DNA of 64,000 nucleotides from Stenotrophomonas sp. 24(2023) (GTDB lineage Bacteria > Pseudomonadota > Gammaproteobacteria > Xanthomonadales > Xanthomonadaceae), in the NCBI RefSeq assembly GCF_030913365.1, contig NZ_CP133160.1:868001-932000 (forward strand), written 5' to 3'. Of the stretch, positions 17,694 through 26,149 are shown one piece after another. Each line of letters starts with the position of its first letter. The stretch's first letter is position 1. The position numbers and the translations under genes are program-made. The notes beneath the pieces were generated by a model. The model worked only from the letters and a program-made list of their open reading frames with translations, searched no databases and was not told where the DNA came from.

Positions 17694-18506
17694 ATGAGCC
17701 CTACCCGTCGCCCCGCCCTTCCCTTCCTGCTGCTTTCGAGCCTGCTGGCCCTGCCACTGACCGGCACGGCGGCCGACACCGGCGCCAGCGACCGTTGGAC
17801 CAAGCAGCTGTCGGTCGGCGGGGGTGTCGCGCCGCGCTACAGCGGCAGCAAGGACTACCAGGCCGTACCGATGCTGTCGTTCGAGGCGACATCTCCCGGG
17901 GGCTGGTTTCTCGGTACCGGCGGGGTCGGCTGGAGCACGACGGTCGCCGGCCGCGCCAGCCTGCGTGGCTATGTGTCGGCCAGCAACAGCCGCCGCGACA
18001 AGGACGCCTTCCTGGAAGGTTCCGACCATCTGCGGGGCATGGGACGTATCCGCAGCCGTGCCATGGTCGGTGTGGCCGGTAGCTATGTGGTTGGCACGGC
18101 TGTGCTGACGGCAGGGCTGCAGTACACCCCGCGCGACAGCGATCGTGGCGACAACGGCCTGGCCACCGGCCACGCCGTACTGGGCGTGGACGTGCCGCTG
18201 TTCGCACTGGCCGGCGGCAAGCTCAGCGCCACCGGCTCGGCCGAGTACGGCAACAAGGGCTACATGCAGACCTGGTATGGCGTCACGGCTGCGCAGTCGG
18301 CCAGCTCGGGCTTCCGTGCGTTCACCCCCAAAGCCGGCTTCCACAGTGCCGGCCTGGGCCTGACCTGGCGCCGCGAACTGGGCGCACGCAGCGACTGGTT
18401 CATCAGCGTGGAAGGGGCCCGCCTGCTGGGCGATGCCGCCGACAGCCCGATCGTGCAGAAGGCCAACCAGTTCACCGCGATCAGCGGCTACAACCGGCGC
18501 TTCTGA
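17694..18506 (+). CDS. MipA/OmpV-family outer-membrane protein
   Basis: A 270-residue exported beta-barrel protein. A signal peptide (about 1-26, ending GTAA) is followed by the family opening WTKQLSVGGGVAPRYSGSKDYQAVPMLSFEA, alternating strands with many Gly and aromatic residues, and a C-terminal phenylalanine after GYNRRF. E. coli MipA links murein enzymes to the outer membrane; other MipA/OmpV members are porin-like antigens. The 133-bp gap from rstB holds three TTACA boxes, so control by the neighbouring RstA/RstB pair is likely. Enterobacterial mipA lies next to a different two-component system but shows the same gene association. The ATG was chosen because it opens the signal peptide. 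Confidence 0.85.
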   Translation: MSPTRRPALPFLLLSSLLALPLTGTAADTGASDRWTKQLSVGGGVAPRYSGSKDYQAVPMLSFEATSPGGWFLGTGGVGWSTTVAGRASLRGYVSASNSRRDKDAFLEGSDHLRGMGRIRSRAMVGVAGSYVVGTAVLTAGLQYTPRDSDRGDNGLATGHAVLGVDVPLFALAGGKLSATGSAEYGNKGYMQTWYGVTAAQSASSGFRAFTPKAGFHSAGLGLTWRRELGARSDWFISVEGARLLGDAADSPIVQKANQFTAISGYNRRF

Positions 18507-18515
18507 GCCGTGGCC

Positions 18516-18549
18516 GCAGCAGGGCCGGGCATCACCCGGCCCCTGCTGC
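18516..18549. terminator. Long hairpin between convergent mipA and clpB
   Basis: GCAGCAGGG-CCGGG (18516-18529) pairs with CCCGGCCCCTGCTGC (18535-18549), 14 pairs with one bulged base and a 5-base loop. It fills the 44-bp gap between the two stops, so it likely ends both transcripts, though no T-run follows. Confidence 0.6.
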
Positions 18550-18550
18550 A

Positions 18551-21136
18551 TCAGGCACGCTGGAACCCCAACTGGCCACCGGCGGCATCCACCGCGATGG
18601 TGTCGCCCGTGCTGAAAGTACCGGCCAGGATCTTCTGCGCCAGCGGATTCTCCAGCTGCGCCTGGATGGCGCGCTTCAGCGGCCGCGCGCCATAGACCGG
18701 ATCGAAGCCGACGTTGCCCAGCAGGTCGAAGGCCGCATCGGACACCTGCAGTTTCAGGCCGCGCTCGGCAAGGCGCTTTTCCAGGCCACGCATCTGGATG
18801 CGTGCGATCTGCTTGATCTGCGGTTTGTCCAGCGGATGGAACACCACGATGTCGTCCAGCCGGTTGATGAATTCCGGGCGGAAGTGCGCCTGCACCACGC
18901 CCATCACCGCCGCCTTCATCTGCAGGTAGGCCTCCGGACTGTCATCGCTGCCCATGTCCTGGATCTGGTGCGAGCCCAGGTTGGAGGTCATCACGATGAC
19001 GGTATTGCGGAAGTCCACCGTGCGGCCCTGGCCGTCGGTCAGGCGGCCATCGTCGAGCACCTGCAGCAGGATGTTGAACACATCGGTGTGCGCCTTCTCC
19101 ACTTCGTCCAGCAGGATCAGCGAGTACGGGCGGCGGCGCACCGCCTCGGTCAGGTAACCGCCTTCCTCGTAGCCCACGTAGCCCGGGGGCGCACCGATCA
19201 GGCGGGCCACGCTGTGCTTTTCCATGAACTCGCTCATGTCGATGCGGATCATGGCGTCGGCACTGTCGAACAGGAACTCGGCCAGCGACTTGCACAACTC
19301 GGTCTTGCCCACGCCGGTCGGGCCCAGGAACAGGAACGAGCCGCTGGGGCGGTTCGGGTCGGACAACCCGGCGCGCGAACGCCGCACCGCATCGGATACG
19401 ACCTTGATCGCCTCTTCCTGGCCGACCACGCGCTCATGCAGCACCTGCTCCATGCGCAGCAGCTTGTCACGCTCACCTTCCAGCATGCGGTTGACCGGAA
19501 TACCGGTCCAGCGCGAGACCACCTCGGCGATCTCCTCGTCGGTCACCCGGTCCTGCACCAGCTTGAAATCGTTGTTTTCCGCTTCCTGCGCGGCCAGCAA
19601 CTGCTTTTCCAGCTGCGGCAGCTGGCCGTACTGGATTTCGCTCATCCGCGCGAAATCCTGGCGGCGCTGCGCCGATTCCAGCTCCAGGCGGGCCTGCTCG
19701 ATCTGTTCCTTGATCTTCGTGGCCCCCTGCAGCGCAGCCTTTTCCGATTTCCAGATCTCGTTGAGGTCGGAAAATTCGCGCTCCAGCCCGTCGATATCGC
19801 CTTCCAGGTCGGCCAGGCGCTGCCGCGAAGCCTCGTCCTTCTCCTTCTTCAGCATCTCGCGCTGGATCTTCAGCTGGATCACGCGGCGTTCCAGGCGGTC
19901 CAGTTCTTCCGGCTTGGAGTCGATTTCCATGCGCAGGCGCGAGGCCGCCTCGTCCATCAGGTCGATGGCCTTGTCCGGCAGCTGGCGGTCGGTGATGTAG
20001 CGGTTGGACAGCGTGGCGGCGGCAACGATGGCCGGATCGGTGATCTCCACGCCATGGTGCACCGCGTACTTTTCCTTCAGGCCACGCAGGATCGCGATGG
20101 TGTCCTCCACCGTCGGCTCGCCCACGATCACCTTCTGGAAACGACGCTCCAGCGCAGCATCCTTCTCGATGTACTTGCGGTACTCATCCAGCGTGGTGGC
20201 GCCCACGCAGTGCAGCTCGCCGCGTGCCAGCGCCGGCTTGAGCATGTTGCCGGCATCCATCGCGCCGTCGGCCTTGCCGGCACCGACCATGGTATGCAGC
20301 TCATCGATGAACAGGATGATCTGGCCTTCGCTCTTGGCCAGGTCGTTGAGCACGCCCTTCAGGCGCTCCTCGAACTCGCCACGGAACTTGGCCCCGGCGA
20401 TCAGCGCGCCCATGTCCAGCGACAGCACGCGCTTGCCGCGCAGGCCTTCGGGCACTTCGTCGTTGACGATGCGCTGGGCCAGGCCTTCGACAATCGCGGT
20501 CTTGCCCACGCCCGGTTCGCCGATCAGCACCGGGTTGTTCTTGGTGCGCCGCTGCAGCACCTGGATGGTGCGGCGGATCTCCTCATCGCGGCCGATCACC
20601 GGGTCGAGCTTGCCGCTCTCGGCGCGCGCGGTCAGGTCGATGGTGTACTTCTCCAGCGCCTGCCGCTGTTCTTCGGCGTTTTCCGACTGCACGCTCTCGC
20701 CGCCGCGCAGCTTGTCGATGGCGGCCTGCAGGCGGGTCTTGTCAGCGCCGGCGGCGCGCAGCGCCATGCCCAGCGTGCCGCTGTCTTCCAGCGCGGCCAG
20801 CACGAACCACTCGCTGGCGATGAAGGCATCGCCGTTCTGCTGGGCCAGCTTGTCGGTGTGGTTGAGCAGGCGCCCGAGGTCATTGCCCATCGACACGCTG
20901 CCGGCCTGGCCGGACACCTTCGGCAGTGCATCCAGCGCCTCGGTCAGGCGCTCGCGCAGCACCGGCACGTTCACGCCGGCCTGGGCCAGCAACGGGCGCG
21001 TGCTGCCGCCCTGCTGGTCCAGCAGCGCGCTGAACAGGTGAGCCGGTTCGATGATGCTGTGGTCGCGGCCCACGGCCAGCGACTGCGCGTCAGCCAGCGC
21101 CTGCTGGAAACGCGAGGTGAGCTTGTCCATCCGCAT
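18551..21136 (-). CDS. clpB: ATP-dependent disaggregase ClpB
   Basis: An 861-residue Hsp100 chaperone. An N-terminal double Clp-N domain (about 1-145) precedes AAA+ domain 1 with Walker A GEPGVGKT and Walker [15 protein letters not shown]. The long coiled-coil middle domain (about 400-530, rich in Glu, Lys and Leu) distinguishes ClpB from ClpA. AAA+ domain 2 has GPTGVGKT and [11 protein letters not shown], followed by a C-terminal oligomerisation region. E. coli ClpB is 857 residues and starts MRLDRLTNKFQ, so the ATG at 21136 is right. It works with DnaK to rescue aggregated proteins. A heat-shock sigma factor promoter lies 52-79 bp upstream. Confidence 0.98.
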   Translation of the reverse strand: MRMDKLTSRFQQALADAQSLAVGRDHSIIEPAHLFSALLDQQGGSTRPLLAQAGVNVPVLRERLTEALDALPKVSGQAGSVSMGNDLGRLLNHTDKLAQQNGDAFIASEWFVLAALEDSGTLGMALRAAGADKTRLQAAIDKLRGGESVQSENAEEQRQALEKYTIDLTARAESGKLDPVIGRDEEIRRTIQVLQRRTKNNPVLIGEPGVGKTAIVEGLAQRIVNDEVPEGLRGKRVLSLDMGALIAGAKFRGEFEERLKGVLNDLAKSEGQIILFIDELHTMVGAGKADGAMDAGNMLKPALARGELHCVGATTLDEYRKYIEKDAALERRFQKVIVGEPTVEDTIAILRGLKEKYAVHHGVEITDPAIVAAATLSNRYITDRQLPDKAIDLMDEAASRLRMEIDSKPEELDRLERRVIQLKIQREMLKKEKDEASRQRLADLEGDIDGLEREFSDLNEIWKSEKAALQGATKIKEQIEQARLELESAQRRQDFARMSEIQYGQLPQLEKQLLAAQEAENNDFKLVQDRVTDEEIAEVVSRWTGIPVNRMLEGERDKLLRMEQVLHERVVGQEEAIKVVSDAVRRSRAGLSDPNRPSGSFLFLGPTGVGKTELCKSLAEFLFDSADAMIRIDMSEFMEKHSVARLIGAPPGYVGYEEGGYLTEAVRRRPYSLILLDEVEKAHTDVFNILLQVLDDGRLTDGQGRTVDFRNTVIVMTSNLGSHQIQDMGSDDSPEAYLQMKAAVMGVVQAHFRPEFINRLDDIVVFHPLDKPQIKQIARIQMRGLEKRLAERGLKLQVSDAAFDLLGNVGFDPVYGARPLKRAIQAQLENPLAQKILAGTFSTGDTIAVDAAGGQLGFQRA

Positions 21137-21187
21137 TGCGAATCCTCATCGGTCATCAAGGGCCGGCCCGCGCCGGCGATGCAGGAA

Positions 21188-21215
21188 AGATGCGGATGCC
21201 CCACCCCGTTTCAAG
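21188..21215 (-). promoter_or_regulatory. Sigma-32 (RpoH) heat-shock promoter of clpB
   Basis: On the minus strand, CTTGAAA (21215-21209), a 13-bp spacer and CCGCATCT (21195-21188) match the RpoH consensus CTTGAAA-N(11-16)-CCCCATNT with one mismatch. The -10 lies 52 bp upstream of the clpB ATG. Confidence 0.8.
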
Positions 21216-21227
21216 GGTGGCTGCGAC

Positions 21228-21257
21228 TGGCCCCCGGCGTCCTTCAGCCGGGGGCCA
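21228..21257. repeat. Perfect inverted repeat upstream of the clpB promoter
   Basis: TGGCCCCCGGC-N8-GCCGGGGGCCA, 11-bp arms. It lies between the DUF3014 gene's stop and the clpB promoter. It may end the upstream transcript (no T-run) or bind a regulator. Confidence 0.45.
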
Positions 21258-21322
21258 GCATGCAACGGGCGGTGTGGGCGGCGCGTTGATCCCGCGCAAG
21301 CCCCCCAAGCCGGGCGGCAGGG

Positions 21323-22135
21323 TCAGCCGCGTGTCACCACGGCGCGCAGGGCCCGCAACTGCTGCTTCACCGCCCGCTCCTGCTGCAGGTCCAGGCGCAG
21401 CAGGGCCTTCTGCCCCACCGAACGGGACTGCAGCGCCGGATCGGCGAAGCGGTAGCGGCCACGCTCGTCGCGTTCCACCGCCAGCGGCCGCGCCGGTTCC
21501 GGCGTGGCCAGCAGGTGGTCGATCACCTGCACCAGCCGGTCGTTGAAGTACGCGTCAGGGCGGCCAAGGCTGGCATAGGCCTTCTGCACCAACGGGTAGA
21601 AGCGCAGATAGGCCGTGCCCAGCGCGTCGGCGTCGGCGGCCGTGAAAGCCTTCACATAGGGGGCGTAGCGCGCGGCATTGGCCGGCGCCAGCTGCGGGGT
21701 ACCGTCCGCGCCCGCGTCCACCTGCAGTTCGCCTGGCAGGGGCCGCAGCGCCAGCGCGGTGGGCGGCACGCTCGGCTTGTCCAGGTTGTCGATGTGGGTG
21801 ACCAGCCGCTGGATCAGGAATTCACGCATCACCGGGGCCAGCACGCCCTCGCCCGGGAACAGCGACGCCAGCGCATTCCAGGCCGTCGCATCACTGTCGG
21901 CCAGCGCTGGCAGGGCCGGGTCGGCGGCCGCCTCGGTATCCAGCGGGTGCTGGATGGCGGCGGCGGGTGAAGGCGGTGCTGCGGCCGGCGGCCCGGCGGT
22001 GGCCGGCAACGGGGCTTCCACCGTGGCCGGTGCCGCACCACCTGGGGCGAACTGATCGCGGAACAACCACGCCCCTGCGCCGCCGATCACCACCACGCCC
22101 ACGATCCAGGGCCATACTGCTTTTCCACTCTGCAT
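21323..22135 (-). CDS. DUF3014-like membrane-anchored protein
   Basis: A 270-residue protein. One N-terminal membrane helix (VWPWIVGVVVIGGAGAWLF, about 8-26) is followed by a Pro/Ala-rich linker (about 30-75) and a globular domain, presumably periplasmic. Motifs such as REFLIQRLVTHIDNLDKPSVPP, RYAPYVKAFTAADADALGTAYLRFYPLVQKAY and FNDRLVQVIDHLL match the DUF3014 family, whose function is unknown. The ATG at 22135 has GAGG nine bases upstream and opens directly before the helix. It lies upstream of clpB on the same strand but is separated from it by clpB's own promoter and a hairpin. Confidence 0.75.
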   Translation of the reverse strand: MQSGKAVWPWIVGVVVIGGAGAWLFRDQFAPGGAAPATVEAPLPATAGPPAAAPPSPAAAIQHPLDTEAAADPALPALADSDATAWNALASLFPGEGVLAPVMREFLIQRLVTHIDNLDKPSVPPTALALRPLPGELQVDAGADGTPQLAPANAARYAPYVKAFTAADADALGTAYLRFYPLVQKAYASLGRPDAYFNDRLVQVIDHLLATPEPARPLAVERDERGRYRFADPALQSRSVGQKALLRLDLQQERAVKQQLRALRAVVTRG

Positions 22136-22285
22136 GACGCAGTACCTCGTCTTTCTGCTGCATGAACCTGTGTGACCGGCCCACGGCAGGACGGTTCCCC
22201 GCCCATTCGGGCGGCGTTCGGGTTGTGCGTTGACAGCGTGTGGCGGGCGCGGCCCAATGTTGTTTCCCTGCAATGGAATGCCTGC

Positions 22286-22786
22286 ATGCTGCTGCGCCCC
22301 GAGCCAGTGCCCTTCCGCATCAGCACTGTCGACCTGAGCCTGCTCTACCGCGAACAGGACCTCAGCGCGCAGGTGCATGTGGAAGCCCAGTCACTGGCCG
22401 ACTACGAGGCACGCACCGGCCTGCACTACCGTGCGCTGCAGGTGTGGTTCGAGGGCGTGCACGAGGCACGCTGCCGGGGCGGCAGTTTCCATGAGATGCA
22501 CCATGGCGATATCCAGCTGGAACAGGCGCCTGCCGATGAGATCCAGCACTGGCGTGATACCGGTCACTGCCCGTTTTCCGGCCTGTACCGGGCGCTCGAA
22601 CACCCGGGCCTGGCGGCCCTTCGCGCCCACTATGATCCGCACGGCCTGCGCGACCTGCAGCTGTTCATCCTGACCGGCAACGACAGCTATCTGGAAATCC
22701 TGGCCACGGGCTACCGCTATGCGCTGGCCGACACGCTCAACCGCCAGGACACCCTCACCATCGGCCCCGCCGCGCCGGCCGGTTGA
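22286..22786 (+). CDS. Conserved hypothetical protein, 166 residues
   Basis: A soluble, acidic protein of 166 residues with no signal peptide or membrane segment. I do not recognise a family. Visible features are a histidine-rich EMHHGDIQL and a C-terminal LFILTGNDSYLEILATGYRYALAD. Codon use, with G or C in almost all third positions, is like that of its neighbours, so it is very likely a real gene. The ATG at 22286 is the first one giving a compact protein with GGA upstream; the frame can extend back to 22172. It is divergent from the DUF3014 gene and 91 bp before the GST gene. Confidence 0.6.
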   Translation: MLLRPEPVPFRISTVDLSLLYREQDLSAQVHVEAQSLADYEARTGLHYRALQVWFEGVHEARCRGGSFHEMHHGDIQLEQAPADEIQHWRDTGHCPFSGLYRALEHPGLAALRAHYDPHGLRDLQLFILTGNDSYLEILATGYRYALADTLNRQDTLTIGPAAPAG

Positions 22787-22877
22787 TCGCCTGCCGGCCG
22801 CGCGCCGTGGCCACACGCTCACGCGTGCTTTGCACGCCACGCGCGAGGCTGTGGGCCTGCCTTCCCGGAGAATCCCC

Positions 22878-23588
22878 ATGCAGTACGCGCTGTACTACTG
22901 GACCGGCATCCAGGGCCGCGGTGAGTTCGTGCGTCTGGCACTGGAAGATGCCGCTGCCGATTACATCGACATGGCCCGCGTGCATGGCGATGCGGTGATG
23001 GATGCCTTCCTGGCCGGTGATGGCGAAGGCTGCGCGCCGTTTGCCCCGCCCTTCCTCAAGGCCGGGCGGCAGGTCGTTGCGCAGGTCGCGGCGATCCTCG
23101 ATTTCCTCGGGCCCACGCTGGACCTGGTGCCACAGGCCGCGTCACGGCGGGTGCAGGCACTGCAGCTGCAACTGACCATCGCCGACCTGGTGGCCGAGGT
23201 GCATGACACCCACCATCCCATCGCCGCCTCGCAGTACTACGAAGACCAGAAGCGCGAAGCGAAGGCGCGGGCCACTGAAACCCGGGGCCAGCGCCTGCCG
23301 AAGTTCCTGGGCTATTTCGAACAGGTGCTCGCCGCCAACGGCGGCCGCCATCCGCTGCGCACGCATTCCTACGTGGACCTGTCGCTGTTCCAGCTGCTCA
23401 GCGGCCTGGACTACATGTTCCCGCTGCGCATGCAGGCCCTGTGGCCTTCCCTGCCGTTGCTGGCCGCGCTGAAGGCGCGCGTGGCGCAGCGGCCGAACAT
23501 CGCGGCCTACCTGGCCTCCGAACGCCGGCTGCCGTTCAGCACCCAGGGCATCTTCCGCCATTACCCCGAGCTGGATGGCACGGCATGA
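22878..23588 (+). CDS. Glutathione S-transferase family protein
   Basis: A 236-residue cytoplasmic protein. The N-terminal thioredoxin-like domain starts QYALYYWTGIQGRGEFVRLALEDA, the pi/sigma-like GST pattern with a tyrosine near position 7 that usually activates glutathione. The SRR motif region and an all-helical C-terminal domain follow (YFEQVLAANGG, YVDLSLFQLLSGLDYMFP, then LKARVAQRPNIAAYLASERR). It probably conjugates or reduces electrophiles with glutathione; the substrate is unknown. GGAG lies eight bases before the ATG at 22878. It is probably co-transcribed with the hypothetical gene upstream. Confidence 0.85.
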   Translation: MQYALYYWTGIQGRGEFVRLALEDAAADYIDMARVHGDAVMDAFLAGDGEGCAPFAPPFLKAGRQVVAQVAAILDFLGPTLDLVPQAASRRVQALQLQLTIADLVAEVHDTHHPIAASQYYEDQKREAKARATETRGQRLPKFLGYFEQVLAANGGRHPLRTHSYVDLSLFQLLSGLDYMFPLRMQALWPSLPLLAALKARVAQRPNIAAYLASERRLPFSTQGIFRHYPELDGTA

Positions 23589-23607
23589 GGCCGGGCATGG
23601 CCCGGCC
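23589..23607. repeat. GCCGGGC-type palindrome after the GST gene
   Basis: GGCCGGGC-ATG-GCCCGGCC is an 8-bp perfect stem with a 3-base loop, immediately after the stop and between convergent genes. Same stem core and loop as the copies at 6432 and 32701. Confidence 0.5.
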
Positions 23608-23655
23608 TGATGGGGATGAACAACGGTAACGCCGGGCCGCGCCCAGCATCACCGG

Positions 23656-25269
23656 TCAATGCCCGGCGCGCTCTGCCAGCGGCTTCACCGGCTGCTTCTG
23701 CAGCGACAGCAGGCCCAGCAGCACGGCCAGCGCCACATAGGCGCCGGTGAACTGCCAGCTGATCACCCGGGCCAGGCCCTGCAGGTCCCACGGCAGGTAG
23801 ATGCCACCGCGCGGGTCCACCGAGTGGATCAGCCCGAACAGGGTCAGCACGGCCGCCACCAGCAGGAAGCCGCAGGCGCGGCGCAGGCGGCCGTCGATCA
23901 TCGCCGCCACGGTGGCGATCCACAGCATCGCGGTGATGATGAAACCATTGCCCAGTGCGAAGATCACCGCCAGTTCCGGCAGGCCGTGGCCGTCGACCTG
24001 GGTCAGCAGCGCGGCCATCTGCTCGGCCGGAATCCAGCCCGGCGCCTTGATCGCCAGCAGGTAGGCCGCCGACGGCAGGAAGCCCAGCACCATCGCACCG
24101 GCATGCTGGCGCGGGGTGGCCTGGAAGGCCTGGGTGGTGATGTCGATGGAGACGTACACGATGATCGGTGCCAGCACCGCCAGCGGCAGCCACTGCACCA
24201 GCCCGGAGATGATGCCGAGCATGCCGCCGATGCCGACGAACAGGCCGGTCAGCAGCGTGTAGCCGCTGCGGGCCCCCATGTGCTTGTACGCCGGCTGGCC
24301 GATGTACGGCGTGGTCTGCGCCACGCCGCCGCAGACACCGGCCACCAGCGTGGCCACCGCCTCGACCAGCAGGATGTCACGGGTGCGGTAGTCATCGCCG
24401 GCCGCACGCGCGCTCTCGGACACGTTGATGCCACCGACCACCATCAGCAGGCCGAACGGCAGCAGCAGCGGCAGGTAGGTCATGGCCGTGGGCAGGCCCT
24501 CGATGAAGCCCAGCGTGGGCAGCGGCAGCACCACCTGCGGCGGCACCCAGGCCGGAATCGCAAAGCCCGGCACGCCCAGCCCGGCCAGTCCCAGCCCGTA
24601 ATACAGCACCGTACCGAACACGAAGGCCAGCAACACGCCCGGGCCACGCACCGGCAGCTTGCCCTTGGCGATCAGCACGTACAGCAGCAGCCCCAGGGTG
24701 GTGAAGCCCACCAGCGGCGAACGCAGGGTTTCCAGCAGCGGCAGCAGGCCCATCAGCACCAGCGCGATGCCGGCGATGGACCCCAGCAGCGCCGCACGCG
24801 GCAGCGCGCGGGTCACCGCTTCGCCGAAGAAGGACAGCACGAACTTCAGCACGCCCATGATGACCAGCGAGGCCATGCCCAGCTGCCAGGTGGCGATGGC
24901 CGCCGCATGCGGGTCCAGGCCCTGCTGCTTGAAGGCAACGAAGGCCGGGCCCAGCACCAGCAGGGCCATGCCGATGCTGGTCGGTGCATCCAGGCCCAGC
25001 GGCATGGCGGTGACATCATCGCGGCCGGTGCGCGCAGCCAGGCGGCGGGCCATCAGGGTGTACAGCAGGTTGCCGACCAGCACGCCGAAGGCGGTGCCCG
25101 GGAACATGCGGCCGAACACCACCTCGGCCGGGAACTGGAAGATGCCGACCAGGGCCATGGCGATGAAGCCGAGGATGGAGAGGTTGTCGACGACCAGGCC
25201 GAAGAAGCCATTGAAGTCGCCGGCGACGAACCAGCGCCGCGGCGTGGCGGCAGGGGCGGGAGCGGGCAT
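23656..25269 (-). CDS. NCS2-like purine/xanthine-type permease
   Basis: A 537-residue inner-membrane protein with about 12-14 membrane helices. It opens WFVAGDFNGFFGLVVDNLSILGFIAMAL. VTAMPLGLDAPTSIGMALLVLGPAF, INVSESARAAGDDYRTRDILLVEA and GGVAQTTPYIGQPAYKHMGARSGYTLLTG match the nucleobase-cation symporter-2 (AzgA/UraA/SulP) fold, where such polar motifs line the substrate site. NCS2 members move purines, pyrimidines or related anions with protons. This protein is longer than usual (430-450), with extra helices at the C-terminus, so the substrate is uncertain. The ATG at 25269 was chosen because upstream codons encode a low-complexity stretch. Confidence 0.75.
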   Translation of the reverse strand: MPAPAPAATPRRWFVAGDFNGFFGLVVDNLSILGFIAMALVGIFQFPAEVVFGRMFPGTAFGVLVGNLLYTLMARRLAARTGRDDVTAMPLGLDAPTSIGMALLVLGPAFVAFKQQGLDPHAAAIATWQLGMASLVIMGVLKFVLSFFGEAVTRALPRAALLGSIAGIALVLMGLLPLLETLRSPLVGFTTLGLLLYVLIAKGKLPVRGPGVLLAFVFGTVLYYGLGLAGLGVPGFAIPAWVPPQVVLPLPTLGFIEGLPTAMTYLPLLLPFGLLMVVGGINVSESARAAGDDYRTRDILLVEAVATLVAGVCGGVAQTTPYIGQPAYKHMGARSGYTLLTGLFVGIGGMLGIISGLVQWLPLAVLAPIIVYVSIDITTQAFQATPRQHAGAMVLGFLPSAAYLLAIKAPGWIPAEQMAALLTQVDGHGLPELAVIFALGNGFIITAMLWIATVAAMIDGRLRRACGFLLVAAVLTLFGLIHSVDPRGGIYLPWDLQGLARVISWQFTGAYVALAVLLGLLSLQKQPVKPLAERAGH

Positions 25270-25375
25270 GGAAGGGGCTGCGGTGGGGGGTGGGGACGGC
25301 CGATGGTAGGGCCAGCGCGGGCCGGATTCCATGGCTCTGTTTGGGTTTCTGTGTACCGGGATGCGGCCGGAGCCG

Positions 25376-25399
25376 CATCCACGCATGGCGTGGTTCTAC
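25376..25399 (-). repeat. SMAG-like element with GTAG head, TCCACGC subfamily
   Basis: On the minus strand, GTAGAACCACGC-CAT-GCGTGGATGC: a GTAG head followed by a 7-bp stem (CCACGC core) and a CAT loop. It sits in the 168-bp gap between the permease gene start and the lipoprotein gene. The 15-base core CCACGCCATGCGTGG is identical to that of the copies at 4356, 39034 and 60905. Confidence 0.75.
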
Positions 25400-25437
25400 C
25401 GCGCTACGCCGGCCGCAGGCTCATGCGGCCACGCTGC

Positions 25438-25914
25438 TCAGAAGGAGACGTCCACCGCCTGCCGCGACCACAGCACCGACTGGTGGTGGGTCTTCTGCTT
25501 CCACGCCAGGCGGATGGCCTCGATGTCGGCACGACGCTGCGGGGTGTCTTCATGCAGCACCACCAGCACCTTGGTACGCAGCCGGTTGGGCGCGGCATCG
25601 CCGCGGAACAGCCACTGGCCGTAGGCATCGAACACGGTCAGGCCATCGGGGAAGCGCGGCGTGACTTCCTTGTCCAGGAACTCGCGCCACTGCGCATCGC
25701 TGATGGTGTCCGCCTGCGGGCGGTTGCCGGCGCCCTGCTCTTCGCCCACGCCGAAGTACAGCTCACTGCGCACCCAGCCGCTGGCCTTGGCCGGGCGCGC
25801 GGCATCACCGGCCATGCTCGGCGCGGTGGCATAGGCACTGGGCGTGGTGGAGGACAGGCTGGCACAGCCGCTGGTGGCCAGCAGCACGGCAAACACGAGG
25901 CCAAGGCGTTTCAT
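25438..25914 (-). CDS. Putative lipoprotein with DUF3574-like domain
   Basis: A 158-residue exported protein. The N-terminus MKRLGLVFAVLLATSGC is a lipoprotein signal with the lipid-modified Cys at 17, followed by a Ser/Thr/Ala linker. The globular part has WVRSELYFGVGEEQGAGN, WREFLDKEVTPRFPDGLTVFDAYGQW and TKVLVVLHEDTPQRRADIEAIR, resembling the DUF3574 family of unknown function. No obvious sorting signal (no Asp at +2) argues for the outer membrane. The ATG at 25914 was chosen because it opens the lipoprotein signal. It is divergent from the receptor gene at 26150. Confidence 0.7.
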   Translation of the reverse strand: MKRLGLVFAVLLATSGCASLSSTTPSAYATAPSMAGDAARPAKASGWVRSELYFGVGEEQGAGNRPQADTISDAQWREFLDKEVTPRFPDGLTVFDAYGQWLFRGDAAPNRLRTKVLVVLHEDTPQRRADIEAIRLAWKQKTHHQSVLWSRQAVDVSF

Positions 25915-26073
25915 GGGGGCACAACTCCAGGGGAAGGGGCTGGAAAACACGACGGGGCACGGAGCGTACACCCGCGTTTCGGTTGCCGTTGCAACCAGTT
26001 CGACTCATGCCGCAGGGGCATGAGCTGATGCGATCAGGGACAGGGGTTGCGCCCACATCGATCATCACGCGAA

Positions 26074-26079
26074 TATAAT
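26074..26079 (+). promoter_or_regulatory. TATAAT -10 element upstream of the second TonB-dependent receptor
   Basis: A perfect TATAAT in an AT-rich patch (26071-26083) that stands out in this GC-rich DNA, 70 bp before the ATG at 26150. No good -35 is seen at 16-18 bp, which suggests an activator-dependent promoter. The gap 25915-26149 shows no other recognised element. Confidence 0.45.
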
Positions 26080-26149
26080 ATATCTCTTCATCCGAATGGA
26101 TGTAAGTGTAACTATCTCCCCCTTCCACGTCGTTGTTGCTGAGGTCTGC

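Noticed and set aside
18836..21289. An 817-codon plus-strand open frame opposite clpB
   Set aside because: Antisense to the fully recognisable clpB; repetitive His/Gln/Val/Leu content typical of mirror frames.
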